Part shown: positions 15,736 to 23,929 of the stretch, piece by piece | Position numbering within the stretch: the first letter of the stretch is position 1 | How the letters are laid out: each line of letters begins with the position of its first letter | Source of the DNA: Clostridium_AW malenominatum | Lineage (GTDB): Bacteria > Bacillota > Clostridia > Clostridiales > Clostridiaceae | DNA: 64,000 bases | Reading direction: 5' to 3' | NCBI RefSeq assembly: GCF_039521365.1 | Contig: NZ_BAAACF010000003.1 | Location: forward strand, 186,001 to 250,000 | The notes under the pieces: model-generated | The model's database searches: none | Seen by the model: only the letters and a program-made list of their open reading frames with translations | Told to the model about the DNA's origin: nothing | Program-made: the position numbers and the translations under genes

Positions 15736-17391
15736 TTACTTACATATTGCTCCTTGAGAAGCTGAACTTACAAGCTTCGAATACTTACTTAAATACCCTT
15801 TTAATTCTCTTTCTTTTATTTTCAAGCTTTTTCTTCTATTTTCTAGTTCCTCTTCCTCTACTAAAAGTTCTAAAATTCCATTAGGTATATCTATTTTTAT
15901 TAAATCCCCATCTTTAACTAAAGCTATAGTTCCGCCCTCCATAGCTTCTGGTGAGACATGACCAATAGCTGCCCCTCTAGTACCCCCTGAAAATCTTCCA
16001 TCAGTAATTAGTGAAACTGTTTTATCCAATCCCATTCCTGCCAGTGCTGAAGTAGGAGTCAGCATTTCCCTCATACCTGGTCCTCCTTTTGGTCCTTCAT
16101 AACAAATCACCACAGCATCTCCAGCTTTTATATCTCCTTTAAGTATTGCTTCTACTGACTCTTCTTCACAGTTAAAAACTCTAGCTTTGGCCACTGTCTG
16201 CATCATTTTTTCATCTACAGCAGACTGTTTTACCACAGCTCCTTCTGGCGCTAAGTTGCCTCTTAAAACCTTTATTCCTCCAGTTTGACTATAGGGATTT
16301 TCTATATCCCTTATTACCTCTTTATTTTTATTTTCTCCCTTTAATATCAATTCTCCCATAGTTAAAAGACTTACTGTTTTATTTTCTAATTGAATTAAGT
16401 CTCTTTTACTTAGTTCATTCATAACTGCCAAGATTCCCCCTGCTTCATAAAGATCCTCCATATGATGATGTCCCCCAGGGCTTAACTTGCATAAATTAGG
16501 TATTCTTTGGCTTATTTCATTTATTATATCTAAATTTAAATTTACATTTCCTTCACTAGCAACAGCCATTAAATGAAGAACCGTGTTAGTGGAACACCCT
16601 AGGGCCATATCTACTGTTAATGCATTTTCAAAAGCCTTTTCCTCCATGATATCTCTTGGCAGTAAATTTTCTTTAATAAGCTTCATTATTTGCATACCAG
16701 TTTTCTTAGCTAATCTTTTTCTCGCAGAGTATACCGCTGGAATTGTAGCATTTCCCGGAAGAGCCATACCTAAAACCTCTGTCATACAATTCATTGAATT
16801 TGCCGTAAACATTCCTGAACAGGAACCACAAGTCGGACAAGCATGTTCTTCTAAAAGACTTAGTTCATCTAAATCCATATTTCCATTAGAAACCTTTCCT
16901 ACCCCTTCAAATACAGTAGTTAAATCTATCTTTTTACCTTCTAATTTTCCAGCAAGCATTGGTCCTCCGCTGACTATTATGCTTGGTATATTAAGTCTCG
17001 CCGCTGCCATAAGCATTCCTGGAACCACCTTATCACAACTTGGTATAAGTACTAATCCATCTAACCCGTGGGCTTTAGCCATAATTTCTATGCTATCTGC
17101 TATTATTTCTCTGCTTACTAAAGAATACTTCATTCCTTCATGATTCATGGCCATACCATCACATACTGCAATGGCTGGGAACTCAAGAGGGGTCCCCCCC
17201 TCCATTAAAACTCCTCTTTTTACGGCTTCAGCTATTTGTCTAAGTTCTATGTGCCCTGGTACAATTTCATTAAAGGAATTTACAATACCCACTAAAGGTT
17301 TATTTATTTCCTCTTCTGTAAATCCTGATGCTTTTAAAAGAGATCTATGGGGCGCCTTGGTTAGCCCTAATTTTAATTCGTCACTTCTCAT
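15736..17391 (-). CDS. ilvD: Dihydroxy-acid dehydratase
   Basis: This iron-sulfur lyase dehydrates 2,3-dihydroxy-isovalerate and -methylvalerate to the keto acids. The 551-residue product shows the family cysteines in PSCDKVVPGM and in CPTCGSCSGMFTANSMNC, and the C-terminal DGRFSGGTRGAAIGHVSPEA signature. The cluster is oxygen-sensitive in many homologues, which suits an anaerobe. The ATG at 17391 follows GGGGGTAATAAC. It lies 11 bases after ilvC and 23 bases before ilvB, so it is the middle gene of the T-box-controlled operon. Sugar-acid dehydratases share this fold, but the operon makes IlvD almost certain. Confidence 0.95.
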   Translation of the reverse strand: MRSDELKLGLTKAPHRSLLKASGFTEEEINKPLVGIVNSFNEIVPGHIELRQIAEAVKRGVLMEGGTPLEFPAIAVCDGMAMNHEGMKYSLVSREIIADSIEIMAKAHGLDGLVLIPSCDKVVPGMLMAAARLNIPSIIVSGGPMLAGKLEGKKIDLTTVFEGVGKVSNGNMDLDELSLLEEHACPTCGSCSGMFTANSMNCMTEVLGMALPGNATIPAVYSARKRLAKKTGMQIMKLIKENLLPRDIMEEKAFENALTVDMALGCSTNTVLHLMAVASEGNVNLNLDIINEISQRIPNLCKLSPGGHHHMEDLYEAGGILAVMNELSKRDLIQLENKTVSLLTMGELILKGENKNKEVIRDIENPYSQTGGIKVLRGNLAPEGAVVKQSAVDEKMMQTVAKARVFNCEEESVEAILKGDIKAGDAVVICYEGPKGGPGMREMLTPTSALAGMGLDKTVSLITDGRFSGGTRGAAIGHVSPEAMEGGTIALVKDGDLIKIDIPNGILELLVEEEELENRRKSLKIKERELKGYLSKYSKLVSSASQGAICK

Positions 17392-17402
17392 GTTATTACC
17401 CC

Positions 17403-18395
17403 CTACTTTTCTATCCAGCTCATCATCTTTCTTAAATCTTTTCCTACCTCCACTAGAGGGTGCTCTAATTCCTTTTTCTTTATGGCATTAAACATAGGTC
17501 TATTTATCTGATTTTCTAAAATCCACTCTCTTGCAAACTTACCATTTTGAATTTCCTTTAATACCTGTTCCATTTCCTTTCTCGTATCTTCCGTTACAAT
17601 TCTTTTTCCCACCATATAATCCCCGTATTCTGCAGTATCACTTATACTATAACGCATTTTTTCAAAGCCGCCTTCGTATAAAAGATCTACTATAAGCTTC
17701 ATTTCATGGAGACATTCAAAATAGGCTAATTCCTTTTGATATCCAGCCTTTACAAGGGTGTCAAAGCCTGCCTTTATAAGTTCTGTTACTCCTCCACATA
17801 AAACTGCCTGCTCTCCAAAAAGATCTGTTTCCGTTTCTTCTTTAAAGGTGGTCTCCAGTACCCCTGCCCTAGTTGCCCCTATACCCTTTGCATAAGCAAG
17901 GGATAATTCTCTAGCACTTCCAGTAAAATCTTGATGTACAGCAAATAAAGCAGGTACCCCCTTTCCTTCCTCATAAACTCTTCTAACTAAATGTCCTGGT
18001 CCTTTAGGCGCCACCATGAACACATCTATATTTTTAGGCGGTACTATTTGATTGAAATGAATATTAAAACCATGAGCAAAAGCTAAAGCCTTTCCTAATG
18101 TCAAATTTGGTAATATACTTTCTTCGTAAACTTTTCTTTGCTTTTCATCTGGTAATAGCATCATGAGCAAATCACACTCTTTAGCAACTTCTTCTACTGT
18201 CATTACTTTAAGCCCATCTTCCTCAGCTTTCTTCCAAGACTTGCTTCCCTCGTAAAGGCCAACTAATACTTCCACCCCACTATCTTTTAGGTTTAGTGCA
18301 TGAGCATGACCCTGACTGCCATAGCCTAAAATCCCAACTCTTTTGCCCCTTAATAATTCTAAATCTCCATCCTTTTCATAATACATCTTTGCCAT
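17403..18395 (-). CDS. ilvC: Ketol-acid reductoisomerase
   Basis: This enzyme isomerises and reduces acetolactate or acetohydroxybutyrate. The 330-residue length is the class I (short) form. The N-terminal Rossmann domain has GILGYGSQGHAHALNL. The helical C-terminal domain holds the metal-binding acidic residues in DLFGEQAVLCGGVTELI and the EC(L)HEMKLIVDLLYEGG segment. A cofactor preference for NADPH or NADH cannot be decided by eye from the loop after the second beta strand (LYEGSKSWKKA); its Ser and Lys suggest NADPH. The ATG at 18395 follows AAGGGGGC. It sits 13 bases after the small ACT gene, first of the large ilv genes. Confidence 0.95.
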   Translation of the reverse strand: MAKMYYEKDGDLELLRGKRVGILGYGSQGHAHALNLKDSGVEVLVGLYEGSKSWKKAEEDGLKVMTVEEVAKECDLLMMLLPDEKQRKVYEESILPNLTLGKALAFAHGFNIHFNQIVPPKNIDVFMVAPKGPGHLVRRVYEEGKGVPALFAVHQDFTGSARELSLAYAKGIGATRAGVLETTFKEETETDLFGEQAVLCGGVTELIKAGFDTLVKAGYQKELAYFECLHEMKLIVDLLYEGGFEKMRYSISDTAEYGDYMVGKRIVTEDTRKEMEQVLKEIQNGKFAREWILENQINRPMFNAIKKKELEHPLVEVGKDLRKMMSWIEK

Positions 18396-18408
18396 TTTAA
18401 AAGCCCCC

Positions 18409-18627
18409 TTACATTATTCTTATATTTTCTACATCTTCTAGCTTTAATATATTATTGATTACATAATTAACTAAAGCCTCATCTTGTAGAACAATTTTTA
18501 AATTAATATTAGAATCATTTTCTGATTCCATATTCACTGACTTTACCCCAATATTTTTTCTTCTCAAGAAATTTGCTATTCTTACAAAACTGTCTATACC
18601 TTGATTTAGTTCTGCATATAGAACCAT
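18409..18627 (-). CDS. ilvN: Short ACT-domain protein, probable acetolactate synthase small subunit
   Basis: The 72-residue product is one ACT domain: VLYAELNQGIDSFVRIANFLRR followed by IGVKSVNMESENDSNINLKIVL. It lacks the second C-terminal domain of full IlvN/IlvH (about 160 residues) and is nearer in size to IlvM. Being first in the ilv operon, it is most likely the regulatory subunit of acetolactate synthase IlvB. An ATG eight codons upstream (18651) overlaps the Shine-Dalgarno sequence GGGGGA, which lies 7 bases before the ATG at 18627, so the latter is the start. It could instead be a free-standing ACT sensor, but the operon position argues against that. Confidence 0.75.
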   Translation of the reverse strand: MVLYAELNQGIDSFVRIANFLRRKNIGVKSVNMESENDSNINLKIVLQDEALVNYVINNILKLEDVENIRIM

Positions 18628-18720
18628 ATAACTTCCCCCTTTTAATAACATTTTAGTATATTTTTTGAAGTAAAATATTTAGACTTGCCCAAAAACTTAC
18701 ACATCCTACTTTTAAACAAT

Positions 18721-18772
18721 AAAAAAGTCCTTCATCCTTAAAAGTAATATTTTACTTTAAGGACGAAAGACT
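18721..18772 (-). terminator. T-box attenuator terminator of the ilv operon
   Basis: On the minus strand a long stem (about 20 pairs, AGTCTTTCGTCCTT pairing with AAGGATGAAGGACT) runs into TTTTTT. It lies between the T-box motif and the first ilv gene and would stop transcription when tRNA is charged. Confidence 0.9.
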
Positions 18773-19030
18773 ATACTTCCGCGGTACCACCTTATTTGCA
18801 ATTATAAAAAATAATTGCCTCTTAATTTCAGGTCGACCTCTAATAAATTATTATTTCGGTGAACCCTAACCATATATCGCTGGTTAACGTCTTTGTTTAC
18901 TGGGCAACGGCCTTTAAACTCAGAAGCTCTGGAGTGATCATTATATACTCACATCAACACCAACTCTCAGCTACCGTTGGTTCTCTGTAGTCGACTTTAG
19001 AATATTTTTGTCTCCATCATCGCAGTTAAT
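18773..19030 (-). ncRNA. T-box leader of the ilv operon (isoleucine specifier likely)
   Basis: On the minus strand the T-box core AAGGTGGTACCGCGG (18776-18790) lies just before the terminator. About 200 bases earlier is a stem I region with GATGATGGAGA, AGAGAACC and CTGAGAGTTGG, typical of T-box stem I. The likely specifier loop reads AATGATCACTCC; an ATC triplet followed by A would specify isoleucine. That reading is an inference from spacing, and leucine or valine cannot be fully excluded. Uncharged tRNA would stabilise the antiterminator and allow expression of ilvN-C-D-B-E-A. Confidence 0.92.
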
Positions 19031-19110
19031 CTATAATCTAATTTTAAACTTTCTTTCATTATATTTATATAATTTATTTTTGTCAATATCTTTTTTAAAA
19101 TTTTCTTACA

Positions 19111-19135
19111 ATAAGATTATTGTAAATAATCTTAT
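19111..19135. promoter_or_regulatory. Perfect 25-bp palindrome overlapping the ABC-F promoter
   Basis: Two 11-base arms (ATAAGATTATT and AATAATCTTAT) flank GTA. The element covers the -35 box and half the spacer of the promoter at 19120-19148, where a repressor dimer would block transcription. Confidence 0.5.
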
Positions 19136-19148
19136 TATAAGTTATAAT
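19120..19148 (+). promoter_or_regulatory. Probable sigma-A promoter of the ABC-F leader
   Basis: TTGTAA and TATAAT are separated by 17 bases. The expected start site near 19155 gives a leader of about 280 bases holding the small reading frame and the terminator. Confidence 0.7.
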
Positions 19149-19181
19149 TTATGTAATTATCGTATTTAGGAGGGTCTCGTA

Positions 19182-19277
19182 ATGGAATGGTTATTATATA
19201 GCAGTTCTGTGGATAAAAATGGAATTTACTTGTTTTACGGGAGAAGTCCGTCCATTTTTAGAAAACTGAGTGTATAA
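19182..19277 (+). CDS. 31-residue leader peptide of the ABC-F attenuator
   Basis: A complete small reading frame starts with ATG at 19182, 7 bases after AGGAGGG, and ends with TAA at 19275-19277. The peptide begins MEWLLYSSSVDKNG and ends GRSPSIFRKLSV. It has a stronger ribosome binding site than the ABC-F gene itself. The sequence TCTCGTA between its Shine-Dalgarno and start codon can pair with TACGAGA at 19282-19288, just before the terminator. This layout is typical of antibiotic-sensing attenuators, where a ribosome stalled on the leader changes folding and lets transcription continue. The peptide itself is unlikely to have another role. Confidence 0.75.
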   Translation: MEWLLYSSSVDKNGIYLFYGRSPSIFRKLSV

Positions 19278-19308
19278 TACCTACGAGATTTTTATTATAA
19301 AATTAATT

Positions 19309-19339
19309 GCTCTAAGGTGTTATTCCTTAGAGCTTTTTT
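19309..19339 (+). terminator. Attenuator terminator upstream of the ABC-F gene
   Basis: A perfect 9-bp stem (GCTCTAAGG with CCTTAGAGC), a 7-base loop and TTTTTT lie about 100 bases before the ABC-F start codon, 32 bases after the leader peptide stop. Confidence 0.9.
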
Positions 19340-19435
19340 GATGGATTTTCTCCTGTAAGCCTTTAAATCTAAATTGATTTATGGGCTTATTTATTTTACA
19401 AAACTAAAATAAATTTTGGAGAGGATTAATAATAA

Positions 19436-21325
19436 ATGATAGCATTAGCATTAAATAATATAAATAAATTCTATGGAGGAACTAAGGTCTTAGATAATAT
19501 AACTTTGGAAATAAATGAAGGAGATAAAGTTGGTATAGTAGGTAAAAATGGTGCTGGGAAAAGTACATTATTAAAGTTGATAATGGGTATTGAAGGAGAA
19601 TATGAAGGAAATATAATTTATAAAAAAGGCATAAGACTTGGATATGTAGACCAAATTCCTTCTTACAATGAAGATTCAACAGTATTAGATGTATTAAATG
19701 CTGCTTTTGAGGAACACAGCAATATTTTAAACCAAATGAATATATTAGAAAAAGACCTAGCTCACTTAGTTGACCTAAATTTATCTAAAGCCTTAGATAA
19801 ATATTCAAATTTACAAGAGCAATATGAGCAGATGGGCGGATATGAAATAGAAGAACGAATGAATAAAGTATGTGTTGGACTAGATTTTTCCCAAACTTTT
19901 AAAGAAAGACGATTTACCTCTTTAAGCGGTGGCGAAAAAACCTCCGTATTATTAGGTAAGTTATTACTCCAAGCCCCTGATATTCTTTTATTAGATGAAC
20001 CTTCTAACCATTTGGATCTAAAGTCCATAGAATGGCTGGAAAATTATTTAAAAGAATACAAAGGAACAGTAGTAATAGTATCCCATGATAGGTATTTCCT
20101 AGATAAGGTTTCATCAAAAATTATAGAAATAGAAGATATGAAAAGTAAAACTTACTTAGGAAATTATACAAACTATGTAAAGCAAAAAGAAACTGATTTA
20201 TTATTACAACAGCAAGCCTACGACAATCAGCAAAAGAAAATTAACTCAATGGAGGAATCTATAAAAAGATTAAGAATTTGGGGAGCTATTGGAGATAATG
20301 AAAGTTTATATAAAAAAGCAGCATCCATGGAAAAAAGGCTAGATAAAATGGATAAGATCGATAAACCTAAGTTAAATAAAGAAAATATTAAACTAAATAT
20401 ACAAGCTAGTGAGCGTTCTGGCAAGGATGTAGTAATTTTAAAGGATGGCTGTAAAACCTTTGGAGATAAAATCCTCTTACAAAAGGCTAATTTTCATTTA
20501 ATCAATGGGGAAAAAATTGCCTTAATAGGTAATAATGGATGTGGCAAATCTACTCTTATTAAAATAATTTTGAGTGAATATAATTTAGATTGCGGTGAAA
20601 TAAATATTGGCAGTTCTTTAAATATAGGTTATCTTCCTCAAAATGTTACATTCAGTGATGAAAACATCACTGTTTTAGAGTGCTTTAAAGAAAATATATG
20701 GCTAACTGAAGGAAAAGCTCGAGAATATCTATCTAAATTTCTTTTCTTTGGTGAAAGTGTTTTTAAAAAGGTTAAAAGTCTTTCTGGTGGGGAACGAAGT
20801 CGTCTAGTTTTAGCTAAACTTCTTTTTCACGAAGTAAATTTATTGATTTTAGATGAACCTACAAACCACTTAGATATACCTTCAAGAGAAGCCTTAGAAG
20901 AAACTCTCAGACAATTTAAAGGAAGTATTTTGTTTGTTTCCCATGATAGATACTTTATCAATTCTCTTTGTAATAAAATTGTTGAACTAAAGGATGGAAA
21001 CCTCATACCCTACGAAGGAGATTATGAGTATTACAAAGAGAAGTGTATGGAGCAATCTGCTATGTATAAGCCCCTATGCAAAGTTGATGATTTAACTTCT
21101 CACAACAAAAAACCTAAGATTAATTCTAATAAAATAAATACGGATAAAAAAATTAAAACCCTTGAAGAAAACATTGATCATATTGAAAAAGAAATAGAAA
21201 ACATTGAAGAAGAGATGAACCTTTGTAGGGATTATGGCAAATTAAACGAATTCTACAATAAAAAAGAAGACCTATCCTTAAAGCTTGAATACCTTTTAGA
21301 AGAATGGATGGAATTACAAAAATAA
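19436..21325 (+). CDS. ABC-F ATPase, probable ribosomal protection (antibiotic resistance) type
   Basis: This 629-residue protein has twin ABC cassettes (Walker A GKNGAGKST and GNNGCGKST, LSGGE signatures, DEPSNHLD and DEPTNHLD), no membrane segments and a C-terminal coiled coil of about 70 residues. The linker has RLRIWGAIGDNESLYKKAAS, a pattern seen in clostridial ABC-F proteins and distinct from the YfmR and YfmM linkers elsewhere here. It would enter the ribosomal E site and displace drugs bound at the peptidyl transferase centre. The strongest evidence for a drug role is regulatory: a promoter, a 31-codon leader peptide and a terminator precede it, as in known inducible ABC-F resistance genes. 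Which drugs are involved cannot be told from sequence. Confidence 0.78.
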   Translation: MIALALNNINKFYGGTKVLDNITLEINEGDKVGIVGKNGAGKSTLLKLIMGIEGEYEGNIIYKKGIRLGYVDQIPSYNEDSTVLDVLNAAFEEHSNILNQMNILEKDLAHLVDLNLSKALDKYSNLQEQYEQMGGYEIEERMNKVCVGLDFSQTFKERRFTSLSGGEKTSVLLGKLLLQAPDILLLDEPSNHLDLKSIEWLENYLKEYKGTVVIVSHDRYFLDKVSSKIIEIEDMKSKTYLGNYTNYVKQKETDLLLQQQAYDNQQKKINSMEESIKRLRIWGAIGDNESLYKKAASMEKRLDKMDKIDKPKLNKENIKLNIQASERSGKDVVILKDGCKTFGDKILLQKANFHLINGEKIALIGNNGCGKSTLIKIILSEYNLDCGEINIGSSLNIGYLPQNVTFSDENITVLECFKENIWLTEGKAREYLSKFLFFGESVFKKVKSLSGGERSRLVLAKLLFHEVNLLILDEPTNHLDIPSREALEETLRQFKGSILFVSHDRYFINSLCNKIVELKDGNLIPYEGDYEYYKEKCMEQSAMYKPLCKVDDLTSHNKKPKINSNKINTDKKIKTLEENIDHIEKEIENIEEEMNLCRDYGKLNEFYNKKEDLSLKLEYLLEEWMELQK

Positions 21326-21333
21326 TTATTTGA

Positions 21334-21377
21334 AAAAATAGACTTGGGAATTTTTAAATTCCCAAGTCTATTTTTTT
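21334..21377. terminator. Bidirectional terminator between the ABC-F gene and the chemoreceptor gene
   Basis: AATAGACTTGGGAAT pairs with ATTCCCAAGTCTATT, with A tracts before and T tracts after, so both convergent genes are served. Confidence 0.92.
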
Positions 21378-21427
21378 ACTTTGGCGTAAAACCACAATAT
21401 CCTATTTTATCACATTATTTTTTTATA

Positions 21428-23398
21428 TTATACTCTAAATAATTCAACGGAGTTCTCTAAGGTTTTTATAGTTTTATTTAACTCTTCAATTGAAGCTATT
21501 ACCTCTTGAACAGAAGCCGCTTGTTCCTCAGAGGATGCACTTATCTCCTCTGTTGATGAAGCAGATTCTTCTAATATACTAGAAATATTCTCTATGGACT
21601 TTAATACTCTATCTTTAGAAATATTAATTTCTCCAACAAAATTATTTAAAGTATTTGTATTAGATACAGCTTCATTTGCTACAATATTTATATCGTTAAA
21701 AGCTTTTTCTGTTTCTATCAAGCATGAATTTGCTTCTTGTATTACGTTGTTTGCCATATCTACGGAACCTTCCGTAATTTCTATAACATATCTAATTTCA
21801 TCTATTATTTTCTTTATTTCTTTAGCTGCAGAGGAGCTTTGCTCTGCTAGTTTTCTTACTTCTCCTGCAACAACAGAAAATCCTTTACCGTGCTCTCCTG
21901 CTCTTGCTGCTTCTATGGCTGCATTTAGTGCTAACAGATTAGTTTGCTCTGCTATAGAAGTTATAGTTTCTACTATTATCCCTATAGATTTTGATTTATC
22001 TGTTAGCTTGTCTATTCCACCACTTACACTCTTAGATGCCTCTATATTGTTATTAAATTTATCTTTAAGCTCAGTAATTGATTCTATCCCAATTATGACT
22101 TTACTTTTCATATGGTTAGTATTTTCGAAAGTTTTATTTGAAAATACTAAAACATCTTTAATTTTGTTAGATAAATTGTTAGTTTCATTTAAACTATCTA
22201 TAGCCTCATGAGCTTGCTTTTCCGCAGCAACAGCTAATTGTTCCGTTGTTTTTGCTACTTCATTACTTGCTACCCCTATTTCATCTACATTAGAACCTAT
22301 GGTTTTTGTTGAATTTTCTACTTGTAAAGTTATATGTTGAACATTTCCAATAAGCCCTCTTAAGTTTTCCATCATTTTGTTAAATCCAACTGCAAGCTGC
22401 CCAATTTCATCTTTTGAATTAATTTGAACATCCTTTGTTAAATCTCCCGTTTCTACTACTTTCATTGCCTGTAATAGCTTTTCTATATCTTTTAAACTAT
22501 AAACTATAAATATTAAAGTAAATATACAAACTACTATAGAGAAAACCATAGAATATATGTACATTTTTGTTTTCATGGAGTTAATATCATTTATGATCTC
22601 AGTTCTGTCTTGTATAACTTTTATATATCCCTTTATTTCCCCACTATAATCTTTAAAGGGAACTAGCATAATGCCGTATTTTTCATCTGAAGATTTTAAA
22701 AATATATTATTTCCAGTTTTAATATTAGAATTTATATCTAAATTCACTTTCCAAATATCATCTCCAGTTGTTCCTGATAGATATTTATTTTCATCAGCTA
22801 AACTATATATGAAATATTCTCCATTATATTTATCCTTTAATGAACTTAAAAAACTTTCTCCGAAGTCTTTACCATATTCCACTGTTCCAACATGACTATT
22901 ATTGTATGTAATAGGCGCTACAACTCTTAATCCATAACCTGATTTACCTTCTTCTATTCCTGTTATAACTTTTTTATCCTTATTTGCTTCATTAACAGTC
23001 ATTCTGAAAGATTTTAAACTATCTCCATATTTCCCTGGATCATTAACTCTTAAAAATGATGTAGAATCTGGGAGGTGAAATTGAAACTGCGGTACATTCT
23101 TCTTTATGTCTTCATAAGCTGGTAGCAGCATATCTAATAATTTTTTTCTATCCCTTTTTCCAAAAGCCTCTTCTACTTCTTTATTTTTTGCAATACCTAT
23201 AACTGCAATTTTAGTTTGTTCAATTTCATCATAAATTGATTTATTAATAGATTCACATATTAATGTATAATTTTCGTTTTCTTTATTTTTAATTATTTGC
23301 TCTGTTTCTCTCACAGTGAAAAATGAAAATAACATATATAATAAAAATATAGTTATTCCTATTCCACTAATTAACTTTTTCTTAATAGACAATTTCAT
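21428..23398 (-). CDS. Methyl-accepting chemotaxis protein with double Cache sensor
   Basis: This is a transmembrane chemoreceptor of about 656 residues. It has one N-terminal membrane helix, an extracellular region of about 230 residues, a second membrane helix (near residues 280-305), a HAMP domain and a signalling domain. The extracellular part, with FQFHLPDSTSFLRVNDP and a later GYGLRVVAPITYNNSHVGTVEYG, resembles the dCache_3 type that often binds small organic ligands. The hairpin tip has SIAEQTNLLALNAAIEAARAGEHG, which contacts CheA/CheW. A GTG four codons upstream has no ribosome binding site; the ATG at 23398 follows GAAGGGA closely. Its ligand is unknown. Confidence 0.9.
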   Translation of the reverse strand: MKLSIKKKLISGIGITIFLLYMLFSFFTVRETEQIIKNKENENYTLICESINKSIYDEIEQTKIAVIGIAKNKEVEEAFGKRDRKKLLDMLLPAYEDIKKNVPQFQFHLPDSTSFLRVNDPGKYGDSLKSFRMTVNEANKDKKVITGIEEGKSGYGLRVVAPITYNNSHVGTVEYGKDFGESFLSSLKDKYNGEYFIYSLADENKYLSGTTGDDIWKVNLDINSNIKTGNNIFLKSSDEKYGIMLVPFKDYSGEIKGYIKVIQDRTEIINDINSMKTKMYIYSMVFSIVVCIFTLIFIVYSLKDIEKLLQAMKVVETGDLTKDVQINSKDEIGQLAVGFNKMMENLRGLIGNVQHITLQVENSTKTIGSNVDEIGVASNEVAKTTEQLAVAAEKQAHEAIDSLNETNNLSNKIKDVLVFSNKTFENTNHMKSKVIIGIESITELKDKFNNNIEASKSVSGGIDKLTDKSKSIGIIVETITSIAEQTNLLALNAAIEAARAGEHGKGFSVVAGEVRKLAEQSSSAAKEIKKIIDEIRYVIEITEGSVDMANNVIQEANSCLIETEKAFNDINIVANEAVSNTNTLNNFVGEINISKDRVLKSIENISSILEESASSTEEISASSEEQAASVQEVIASIEELNKTIKTLENSVELFRV

Positions 23399-23539
23399 AC
23401 TTCCCTTCACTTTAAAATAATTTACAACATTTATCTCTTCGTCATTTTGTCATTTTTCTTTAGTTTTTATATAATATTGTTGTATTTTAAGCTATTGTAG
23501 TAGTGCTTTACTCCTTTATAAAATAGAATTTTTAGCTAC

Positions 23540-23568
23540 TTGACAATACATAGTAGTCATAGTATTAT
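23540..23568 (+). promoter_or_regulatory. Promoter of the PadR/DUF1048-like operon
   Basis: TTGACA and TATTAT are separated by 17 bases, a near-consensus sigma-A promoter. The spacer lies within an imperfect inverted repeat (AATAC ... GTATT) that could be an operator for the regulator encoded next. Confidence 0.75.
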
Positions 23569-23606
23569 TTTATTAAGCTATTATGTATTACAAGGTAGGT
23601 GATATA

Positions 23607-23927
23607 ATGGCACAGAATACTCAAATGCTTAAAGGTATACTAGAAGGATGTATCTTAAAAATAATATCCGAAAACGAAACTTACGGCTATGAAATATGTG
23701 AAAAGCTTATGAAGTTTGGATTCAAAGAAATTACAGAAGGCAGTGTTTATCCAATTCTTATAAGACTTGAAAAAAAGGAACTAATTTATTCCATTATGAA
23801 ACCTTCTCCTTTGGGCCCAATGAGAAAGTATTACTATGTCACAGACAAAGGAAATGTAGAATTATATGATTTCATCAGCAGTTGGAATGAAATCAAAAAA
23901 AATGTAGAAAATGTACTGGAGGGTTAG
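23607..23927 (+). CDS. PadR family transcriptional regulator
   Basis: The 106-residue product is a PadR winged helix with MLKGILEGCILKIISENETYGYEI, then GSVYPILIRLEKKELI and a wing containing GPMRKYYYVTDKG. An earlier ATG at 23583 lacks a ribosome binding site, whereas AGGTGAT lies just before the ATG at 23607. The downstream membrane protein gene starts 2 bases after the stop, so the two form one operon. By analogy with other PadR pairs it is probably an autorepressor; the inverted repeat in the promoter spacer is a candidate site. Confidence 0.88.
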   Translation: MAQNTQMLKGILEGCILKIISENETYGYEICEKLMKFGFKEITEGSVYPILIRLEKKELIYSIMKPSPLGPMRKYYYVTDKGNVELYDFISSWNEIKKNVENVLEG

Positions 23928-23929
23928 TT

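Noticed and set aside
16583..17143. 186-codon plus-strand open frame opposite ilvD
   Set aside because: It mirrors a highly conserved enzyme gene; the translation has no recognisable domain.
21594..22211. 205-codon plus-strand open frame opposite the chemoreceptor gene
   Set aside because: It is the antisense frame of the repetitive coiled-coil coding region, which generates long spurious frames.
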